DNA from: Streptomyces sp. Alt3
GTDB lineage: Bacteria; Actinomycetota; Actinomycetes; Streptomycetales; Streptomycetaceae
Reading direction: 5' to 3'
NCBI RefSeq assembly: GCF_030719215.1
Contig: NZ_CP120983.1
Coordinates: 4,960,001-5,024,000, forward strand
Length of the DNA: 64,000 nucleotides
A program made the position numbers and the translations under genes. The notes under the pieces are model-generated. The model was not told the DNA's origin. It worked only from the letters and a program-made list of their open reading frames with translations, and did no database searches. This document shows, in pieces, positions 58,679 to 64,000 of the stretch; positions within the stretch are counted from its first letter, which is position 1; each line of letters opens with the position of its first letter.

Positions 58679-61048
58679 GTGGCCGCGCAGGATGCCGCTG
58701 TCGATTCGTTGCGGGACCGGGAGACCGGTGTCGAACAAGAACATCTGGACCGGGTCTACCGCCGTCTCGAGGAGAAGATCGACGAGGCGGAATTTCTCAT
58801 GCAGGACGCCGGCAAACGGGGCCAGGTGGGTACCCCCGGCGCACTCGCCGAACGGGACGCGCAGGTCTTCCGCGCCGGAATCCATCTCAACCGGCTGAAC
58901 AGCGAGTTCGAGGACTTCCTCTTCGGGCGGATCGACCTGCTGCGCGGCAAGGACGGCGAACGGGGCCCGGACGGCGCCTTCACGTCCGTCGAGGCGGCCG
59001 ACGACGCCGTGGGCGAGGACGGCACCGCCGGGATCGAGGAGACCCTCCACATCGGCCGCATAGGAGTACTCGACTCCGACTACGCGCCGCTGGTGATCGA
59101 CTGGCGGGCGCCCGCGGCCGCGCCGTTCTACCGTTCGACGCCGAAGGAGCCGGGCAGGGTCGTACGCCGCCGGGTCATCCGCTCCAAGGGCCGCCGGGTC
59201 CTCGGGGTCGAGGACGACCTGATGCGTCCGGAGCTCACCGCCACCCTGGCGGGCGAGGCCCTTCCCGTGGTCGGCGACGGCGCCCTGATGGCCGCGCTGG
59301 GGCAGGCCCGCAGCCACACGATGCGGGACATCGTCTCGTCGATCCAGGCCGAGCAGGACATGGTCATCCGTGCCCCCGCCGCCTCCGTCACCGAGGTGTC
59401 CGGCGGACCCGGCACGGGCAAGACGGCGGTGGCCCTGCACCGGGCCGCGTATCTCCTCTACCAGGACCGGCGGCGGTACTCGGGCGGCATCCTCGTCGTC
59501 TCGCCGACCCCGCTCCTCGTGGCGTACACCGAGGGCGTGCTGCCCTCGCTCGGCGAGGAGGGCCAGGTCGCGATCCGCGCCGTCGGATCGCTGTCCGACG
59601 AGGCCTCGGGGCCGGACGGGGCGACCACGTACGACGAGCCCGCCGTCGCCCGTGTCAAGGGGTCCTCCCGGATGCTCCACGTGCTGCGCAAGGCGGCCCG
59701 CGGGGCACTGGAGCAGCCCGCTGCGCGGCCCGCCCCCCAGGAGGGGCAGCTGGAGTTCGGAGAGGACCGGGCCGAGGCGGGCACCCCCACCCGGCTGAGG
59801 GTGGTGGCGTTCGGCGCCCGCGTCGAGCTGGAGGCGGACGAGCTCCGGCGGATCCGCCACAACGTCCTCGGCGGCACGGCACCGGTCAACCTGCTGCGCC
59901 CGCGCGCCCGCAAGCTGCTCCTGGACGCCCTCTGGAACAAGTCGTCGGGCCGGGGCCGCTACACCGACCCCGAGCTGGCCGCCGAACTGCGCTCCTCGTT
60001 CGACGAGGACGTGTCCACCGAGACACCGTTCCTCACCTTCCTGAACGCCTGGTGGCCGGAACTCACCCCACGCCAGGTCCTGGCGGCGATGTCCGACGAG
60101 CGGCGCCTGAACCGGTGGGCGCGCAGGATCCTCAACCAGGGCGAGGTGCGCCGCCTGGCCCGCTCGCTCAGACGGCTGGACGAGGAGGGCAAGGGCGCGC
60201 TGTCCGTCCACGACGTGGCGCTCCTGGACGAGCTGCAGACCCTGCTGGGCACCCCGGCCCGCCCGAAGCGGAAGCGGGAGGCCGACCCGCTGGACCAGCT
60301 CACCGGTCTGGAGGAGCTGATGCCGCAGCGCGAGGAGACACAGCGTGAGCGGGCCGAGCGGCTGGCGGCGGAGCGCACGGAGTACGCCCACGTCATCGTC
60401 GACGAGGCGCAGGACCTGACGCCGATGCAGTGGCGGATGGTCGGCCGCCGCGGCCGGCACGCCACCTGGACGATCGTCGGTGACGCGGCCCAGTCCTCCT
60501 GGTCCGACCCGGACGAGGCGTCCGCCGCCCGCGACGAGGCGCTCGGCAACCGGCCGCGGCGCCACTTCACCCTCACCGTGAACTACCGCAATCCGGCGGA
60601 GATCGCCGAGCTCGCGGCCAAGGTGCTGGCGCTGGCCATGCCCGGCATGGAGTCACCGGCGGCGGTCCGCTCGACGGGGGTCGAGCCGCGCTTCGAGACC
60701 GTGCGGGACGGGGACCTCGCCTCGACCGTCCGCGAGGAGGCGCGCAGGCTCCTCACCCGGGTGGACGGCACGGTCGGCGTGGTCGTCGCGATGAACCGCC
60801 GTGCCGAGGCCCGTGCCTGGCTGGAGGAGCTCGGGGAGCGGGTCGTGGCGCTGGGCAGCCTGGAGGCGAAGGGCCTGGAGTACGACGCCACGGTGGTGGT
60901 CTCCCCGGCGGAGATCGCAGACGAGTCACCGGCCGGCCTGCGGGTGCTGTACGTGGCACTCACCCGTGCGACGCAACAGCTCACCGTGGTCTCGGGGGAG
61001 CGTGACATGCCGGACGGGAACGGGGTTCCGGACCTGCTGAGGGACTGA
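58679..61048 (+). CDS. HelD-family RNA polymerase-associated helicase
   Basis: A 789-residue superfamily 1 ATPase. The N-terminal coiled-coil region (about 8-75, LDRVYRRLEEKIDEAEFLMQD) is the HelD arm that inserts into RNA polymerase. Walker A is GGPGTGKTA (242-250), Walker B is VIVDEAQDL (Asp575), and YVALTRATQQL near 760 is motif VI. HelD proteins recycle stalled RNA polymerase, and related HelR proteins give rifamycin tolerance in Streptomyces. GTG 58679 is 5 nt from AAGGGGG. I do not assign helR because no RAE-like element is seen. Translation may be gated by the upstream inverted repeat. Confidence 0.9.
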   Translation: MAAQDAAVDSLRDRETGVEQEHLDRVYRRLEEKIDEAEFLMQDAGKRGQVGTPGALAERDAQVFRAGIHLNRLNSEFEDFLFGRIDLLRGKDGERGPDGAFTSVEAADDAVGEDGTAGIEETLHIGRIGVLDSDYAPLVIDWRAPAAAPFYRSTPKEPGRVVRRRVIRSKGRRVLGVEDDLMRPELTATLAGEALPVVGDGALMAALGQARSHTMRDIVSSIQAEQDMVIRAPAASVTEVSGGPGTGKTAVALHRAAYLLYQDRRRYSGGILVVSPTPLLVAYTEGVLPSLGEEGQVAIRAVGSLSDEASGPDGATTYDEPAVARVKGSSRMLHVLRKAARGALEQPAARPAPQEGQLEFGEDRAEAGTPTRLRVVAFGARVELEADELRRIRHNVLGGTAPVNLLRPRARKLLLDALWNKSSGRGRYTDPELAAELRSSFDEDVSTETPFLTFLNAWWPELTPRQVLAAMSDERRLNRWARRILNQGEVRRLARSLRRLDEEGKGALSVHDVALLDELQTLLGTPARPKRKREADPLDQLTGLEELMPQREETQRERAERLAAERTEYAHVIVDEAQDLTPMQWRMVGRRGRHATWTIVGDAAQSSWSDPDEASAARDEALGNRPRRHFTLTVNYRNPAEIAELAAKVLALAMPGMESPAAVRSTGVEPRFETVRDGDLASTVREEARRLLTRVDGTVGVVVAMNRRAEARAWLEELGERVVALGSLEAKGLEYDATVVVSPAEIADESPAGLRVLYVALTRATQQLTVVSGERDMPDGNGVPDLLRD

Positions 61049-61108
61049 GCGGAGGCGTCGGGCGGCCGGAGGAGGAAGCACTTTTCCGAGTCTGCCCGTC
61101 GCACGGGA

Positions 61109-61136
61109 TTCACTTCTGCGGGGTGTTTGTTAGCCT
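61109..61136 (+). promoter_or_regulatory. Promoter of the candidate small RNA
   Basis: TTCACT (61109-61114), 16-nt spacer, TAGCCT (61131-61136). The predicted start, 61142-61143, is exactly the first base of the closing stem. Confidence 0.5.
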
Positions 61137-61141
61137 GGATC

Positions 61142-61281
61142 TGACACCGGCTCGATCCAAGCCCCCGGGCCCAACCTTCGTCGCTACGAGCGACCACTTG
61201 CCGCGAGGCGAGCATGGCGGGCCGGTGTCACCTGACCGCGAGAAGACAGACCCGCGTCACCTGATGGTGGCGCGGGTCTGT
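61142..61281 (+). ncRNA. Candidate structured small RNA (or terminator-ended riboswitch)
   Basis: A closing stem of 13 bp (61142-61154 with 61218-61230, one G-U) encloses two hairpins: 61180-61185/61189-61194 with an ACG loop, and 61197-61202/61207-61212 with a GCGA (GNRA) loop. A 16-bp terminator hairpin (61246-61261 with 61266-61281, TGAT loop) follows. No open frame or start codon with ribosome-binding site is inside. I recognise no Rfam class. The malic enzyme gene seems to have its own promoter downstream, so an independent RNA of about 140 nt is the simplest reading. Confidence 0.55.
61246..61281 (+). terminator. Terminator of the candidate small RNA
   Basis: A 16-bp stem with a T-G wobble (61246-61261/61266-61281) and TGAT loop, followed by TCGTATG. 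No long T-run. Confidence 0.75.
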
Positions 61282-61355
61282 TCGTATGTACGGGTCCGGG
61301 CGAGGCCCGGAGCGCCGTTGCCGCGTCCCACGGAGCGTTTCACGGCGGATCGGGG

Positions 61356-61384
61356 TTACGCCGAACCGCTACTTCTCGTATGGT
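61356..61384 (+). promoter_or_regulatory. Promoter of malic enzyme
   Basis: TTACGC (61356-61361), 17-nt spacer, TATGGT (61379-61384). The start near 61391 gives a leader of about 126 nt with hairpins GGAAA/TTTCC, GCAGG/CCTGC and a nested CGCACG...CGTGCG stem near 61450-61486. Confidence 0.5.
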
Positions 61385-61516
61385 GGAAAAAAGTTTCCGA
61401 AAGGTGGCAGGCATTACCTGCTACCGGCCGGTAGGTGCGACGATCGGAACGCACGTGCGGGGCTGAGCCCCCGTTCGCGTGCGGCAACGAAGCTCAGGAA
61501 AGCGAAGGACTCGGCC

Positions 61517-62950
61517 ATGGCAACGGCGCCCAGCGTCTCGTACTCGATGACGGTCAGGCTGGAGGTGCCCGCGAGCGGCACAGCGGTCTCCCAGCTGACC
61601 ACGGCCGTGGAGTCCTCCGGTGGCTCGGTCACCGGCCTCGACGTGACCGCCTCCGGCCACGAGAAGCTGCGGATCGACGTCACGATCGCGGCCTCCTCGA
61701 CCTCGCACGCCGACGAGATCGTCGAAGGTCTGCGTGACATCGACGGCGTCGTGCTGGGCAAGGTCTCCGACCGTACGTTCCTGATGCACCTCGGCGGCAA
61801 GATCGAGATGGCGTCCAAGCACCCCATCCGCAGCCGTGACGACCTCTCGATGATCTACACCCCGGGTGTGGCGCGGGTCTGCATGGCGATCGCGGAGAAC
61901 CCCGAGGACGCCCGCCGTCTGACGATCAAGCGGAATTCCGTCGCGGTGGTCACGGACGGTTCGGCGGTGCTCGGCCTGGGCAACATCGGCCCGATGGCGT
62001 CGCTCCCGGTCATGGAGGGCAAGGCGGCCCTCTTCAAGCGCTTCGCCGGTATCGACGCCTGGCCGATCTGCCTGGACACGCAGGACACCGACGAGATCGT
62101 CGCCGTCGTCAAGGCGATCGCCCCCGGCTTCGCGGGGATCAACCTGGAGGACATCTCCGCCCCCCGCTGCTTCGAGATCGAGGCACGGCTGCGCGAGGCC
62201 CTGGACATCCCCGTCTTCCACGACGACCAGCACGGCACCGCGATCGTCGTCCTCGCCGCCCTGACCAACGCGCTGCGCGTGGTGGACAAGTCGATCGGTG
62301 ACGTACGGGTCGTCATGTCCGGCGCGGGCGCGGCCGGTACGGCCATCCTGAAGCTGCTCATCGCGGCGGGCGTCAAGCACGCGGTCGTCGCCGACATCCA
62401 CGGCGTGGTGCACGCGGGCCGCGAGGACCTGGTGGACGCCACCCCGGACTCGCCGCTGCGCTGGATCGCCGACAACACCAACCCGGAGGGCGTCACCGGC
62501 ACCCTCAAGCAGGCCGTCGCGGGCTCCGACGTCTTCATCGGCGTCTCCGCCCCCAACGTCCTGGACGGCTCCGACGTCGCGGCCATGGCGGAGGGCGCGA
62601 TCGTGTTCGCGCTCGCGAACCCGGACCCCGAGGTGGACCCGGCGATCGCCCGTGAGACGGCCGCGGTCGTCGCCACCGGGCGCTCCGACTTCCCGAACCA
62701 GATCAACAACGTGCTGGTCTTCCCGGGTGTCTTCCGCGGCCTGCTGGACGCTCAGTCCCGCACCGTCAACACGGAGATGATGCTCGCCGCGGCGCGCGCC
62801 CTCGCCGATGTCGTCGCGGAGGACGAGGTGAACGCGAACTACATCATTCCGTCGGTCTTCAACGACAAGGTCGCGGGCGCCGTCGCCGGTGCCGTCCGTG
62901 AGGCAGCGAAGGCGGCCGGAATCGCCGAGGCGGCCTCCGACCCCGCGTAG
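61517..62950 (+). CDS. NAD-dependent malic enzyme with N-terminal ACT domain
   Basis: A 477-residue enzyme that oxidatively decarboxylates malate to pyruvate. An ACT domain (about 10-85, SMTVRLEVPASGTAVSQLTTAV) offers allosteric control. The catalytic part has IYTPGVARVC, SVAVVTDGSAVLGLGNIGP, the lysine-bearing VMEGKAALFK, metal ligands in INLEDISAPRCFEIE and FHDDQHGTAIV, and the dinucleotide loop VVMSGAGAAGTA. ANPDPEVDP and FPNQINNVLVFPG close the active site. As I recall, the S. coelicolor orthologue in this position is NAD-dependent and the NADP enzyme is encoded elsewhere. ATG 61517 has GAAGGA upstream. It links the TCA cycle to pyruvate and acetyl-CoA supply. Confidence 0.95.
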   Translation: MATAPSVSYSMTVRLEVPASGTAVSQLTTAVESSGGSVTGLDVTASGHEKLRIDVTIAASSTSHADEIVEGLRDIDGVVLGKVSDRTFLMHLGGKIEMASKHPIRSRDDLSMIYTPGVARVCMAIAENPEDARRLTIKRNSVAVVTDGSAVLGLGNIGPMASLPVMEGKAALFKRFAGIDAWPICLDTQDTDEIVAVVKAIAPGFAGINLEDISAPRCFEIEARLREALDIPVFHDDQHGTAIVVLAALTNALRVVDKSIGDVRVVMSGAGAAGTAILKLLIAAGVKHAVVADIHGVVHAGREDLVDATPDSPLRWIADNTNPEGVTGTLKQAVAGSDVFIGVSAPNVLDGSDVAAMAEGAIVFALANPDPEVDPAIARETAAVVATGRSDFPNQINNVLVFPGVFRGLLDAQSRTVNTEMMLAAARALADVVAEDEVNANYIIPSVFNDKVAGAVAGAVREAAKAAGIAEAASDPA

Positions 62951-62956
62951 GCCCGT

Positions 62957-63013
62957 ACCCCCGGACGGCGCCGCCACACGCCGTCCGCGGGGGTCGGCCA
63001 CGGCCCCCGCGGA
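62957..63013 (+). terminator. Malic enzyme terminator (alternative hairpins)
   Basis: 62957-62970 pairs with 62979-62994 (2-nt bulge); alternatively CCGCGGGGG near 62986 pairs with the CCCCCGCGG ending at 63012. Two mutually exclusive GC-rich stems. Confidence 0.6.
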
Positions 63014-63251
63014 CGGTGCCGTAGCTCACGTCCGGGCGGTCCGTACGGCGCGTCGTGGGTCGCGGCGTCCCAAACGCCCCTTTAGGGTGGGCGGGCAGCG
63101 AGACCCACCGGCCCGGCATCCGCTGCGGACCGCTCCAACAAGTCGACGGAACGTCATCACAGGCATTCGGTGGTGCTTTTCGTGTGACGTCGAGGGGTTC
63201 CGGATTGGCGTTAGCGCCGCAGGTGGGGGCAGGATGCGTATTCGGGCGCGA

Positions 63252-63269
63252 GGGTCTGACATCAGACCC
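63252..63269. promoter_or_regulatory. 8-bp inverted repeat upstream of hupA
   Basis: GGGTCTGA and TCAGACCC separated by CA, a near-perfect dyad about 85 bp before hupA, suited to a dimeric regulator. Confidence 0.4.
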
Positions 63270-63352
63270 GGGTCCGGGGACTGTCAGAGGGCCCTGGCAG
63301 CATCGGCTTCGATCTCACGCCTCACAGGCAAGAAGAACACGGGAGTACAAAC

Positions 63353-63634
63353 ATGAACCGCAGTGAGCTGGTGGCCGCCCTGGCCGACCGTGCCGAGGTG
63401 ACCCGCAAGGACGCCGACGCCGTTCTGGCCGCGCTCGCCGAGACCGTCGGCGAGATCGTCGCCAAGGGCGACGAGAAGGTCACCATCCCCGGCTTCCTGA
63501 CCTTCGAGCGCACCCACCGTGCCGCTCGCACCGCTCGTAACCCGCAGACCGGCGACCCGATCAACATCCCGGCCGGCTACAGCGTGAAGGTCTCCGCGGG
63601 CTCGAAGCTCAAGGAAGCCGCCAAGGGCAAGTAA
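63353..63634 (+). CDS. hupA: Histone-like nucleoid protein HU
   Basis: A 93-residue DNA-bending protein. It has the HU signature: helical MNRSELVAALADRAEVTRKDADAVLAALAE, then GDEKVTIPGFLTFERTHRAARTARNPQTGDPINIPAG (beta arms with the conserved proline) and the end VKVSAGSKLKEAAKGK. It lacks the long lysine/alanine-rich C-terminal tail of the second streptomycete HU (HupS), so it is the short vegetative HupA type. It compacts the chromosome as a dimer. GGGAG lies 8 nt before the ATG and a strong hairpin follows. Confidence 0.97.
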   Translation: MNRSELVAALADRAEVTRKDADAVLAALAETVGEIVAKGDEKVTIPGFLTFERTHRAARTARNPQTGDPINIPAGYSVKVSAGSKLKEAAKGK

Positions 63635-63650
63635 GGCCTCGAGGCAGCAA

Positions 63651-63686
63651 GAAGGGCGGCCGTCCCGGCAGGGGCGGCCGCCCTTC
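63651..63686 (+). terminator. hupA terminator
   Basis: A perfect 12-bp stem (63651-63662 with 63675-63686) and 12-nt loop, 16 nt after the hupA stop. Confidence 0.8.
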
Positions 63687-63865
63687 GGCGTACCCGGGGC
63701 GGCGCCGGGAGCCACGTCGCGGGCGCACACCGCCCGTGCGGGCTCTGTGAGGCGGGCTGCGGCGCCCCGGCGCCCTCCGGCCGACCCGGGCGGCCGGTCC
63801 GCCCCGTTCGGCTCTGTACGGGCGTTCTGTGGCGCCCGTACGGGTGACGGGCGCCCGACGGCACG

Positions 63866-63908
63866 GAAAAGCCCGCCGCCCCGGTCCCTCGCGGGGCCGG
63901 GGCGGCGG
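63866..63908 (-). terminator. Terminator for a minus-strand gene beyond the window
   Basis: A 12-bp stem (63873-63884 with 63897-63908). On the minus strand it is followed by GGGCTTTTCC, so the T-run is on that side. Confidence 0.65.
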
Positions 63909-64000
63909 ACTGTGGTGTGCGGGTGCGCAATGCTGTGTGCGGCAGCACCGTGCGCGCGCCGGAGCGCGCCGGGCGGTGCGTCAGACGAGTGAGCCGCCGG

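Larger units (their letters stand above)
61049..61516 (+). other. Intergenic region with a candidate small RNA and the malic enzyme leader
   Basis: About 468 bp without a protein gene. It holds, in order: a promoter (61109-61136), a structured RNA with terminator (61142-61281), a second promoter (61356-61384) and a leader of about 126 nt before the malic enzyme ATG. Confidence 0.6.
62951..63352 (+). other. Intergenic region between malic enzyme and hupA
   Basis: About 402 bp. It contains the malic enzyme terminator, a TAGGGT -10-like box (63083-63088) with a weak -35, and an inverted repeat GGGTCTGA-CA-TCAGACCC (63252-63269). hupA has GGGAG 8 nt before its ATG. No gene seen. Confidence 0.5.
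63635..64000. other. Intergenic region after hupA, and possible end of a minus-strand gene
   Basis: About 366 bp: the hupA terminator, an inverted repeat GTACGGGCG/CGCCCGTAC (63816-63824 with 63833-63841), and a terminator oriented for the minus strand (63873-63908). On the minus strand a TGA at 63981-63983 is preceded by codons for GGSLV, which could be the last residues of a gene beyond the window; too little is present to identify. Confidence 0.4.

Noticed and set aside
61142..61230. tRNA-like gene
   Set aside because: No anticodon arm geometry, T-loop GTTCRA motif or CCA-compatible acceptor is present; the folding is a closed multiloop instead.

Overview
The window is very GC-rich, uses GTG/TTG starts freely, has strong third-position G/C bias and carries a recognisable streptomycete core gene set. 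It reads as chromosomal DNA of a Streptomyces species. As I recall it, the gene order from secA to hupA matches the conserved core of Streptomyces chromosomes. I see no insertion sequence, prophage, integrase, tRNA gene or CRISPR array.

Layout. (1) 1-3076: the 3' end of secA, an Rv3235-like protein, a DUF6912-type protein and a HAD phosphatase, then a long leader. (2) 3077-8095: the 180-kDa type NAD-glutamate dehydrogenase. (3) 8187-27884: a cell-wall glycopolymer (teichoic-acid type) locus. It has a TagGH exporter, a divergent TetR regulator, five large glycosyltransferase/CDP-glycerol-glycerophosphotransferase fusion proteins, a GT4 glycosyltransferase and two methyltransferases. (4) 28081-31740: a sugar ABC importer (binding protein plus two permeases, no ATPase). 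(5) 32007-38797: an FHA-FtsK/SpoIIIE ATPase divergent from two Ser/Thr kinases (pkaA, pkaB). (6) 38867-45732: prfB, a sortase-anchored repeat protein, a small zinc-ribbon membrane protein, then ftsE-ftsX-S41 protease-smpB-ssrA (tmRNA). (7) 45811-52338: a divergent MFS/LysR pair, then matA-matB-acyltransferase (extracellular poly-N-acetylglucosamine-type glycan). (8) 52537-55159: nitrate transporter narK and the HemD-like regulator nnaR, with a GlnR-box-like site between them. (9) 55169-58555: two acetyltransferases, a CGNR regulator, and an ECF sigma/anti-sigma pair. (10) 58679-64000: a HelD-type RNA-polymerase helicase, a candidate structured small RNA, NAD-malic enzyme and the histone-like protein HupA.

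The genes mostly serve cell-envelope construction and core metabolism: secretion, wall polymer synthesis and export, FtsEX-controlled wall remodelling, sortase anchoring and aggregation glycan. To these are added nitrogen and carbon metabolism (GDH, NarK/NnaR, malic enzyme) and signalling (kinases, FHA protein, sigma/anti-sigma).

The least explained items are a compact structured RNA with its own promoter and terminator at 61142-61281, a second structured leader just before malic enzyme, a helicase gene whose ribosome-binding site lies in one arm of a perfect 11-bp inverted repeat, teichoic-acid fusion enzymes in which key motifs have decayed, an FHA-FtsK/kinase module, and short tandem repeats of 22-29 bp at the 3' ends of three genes.
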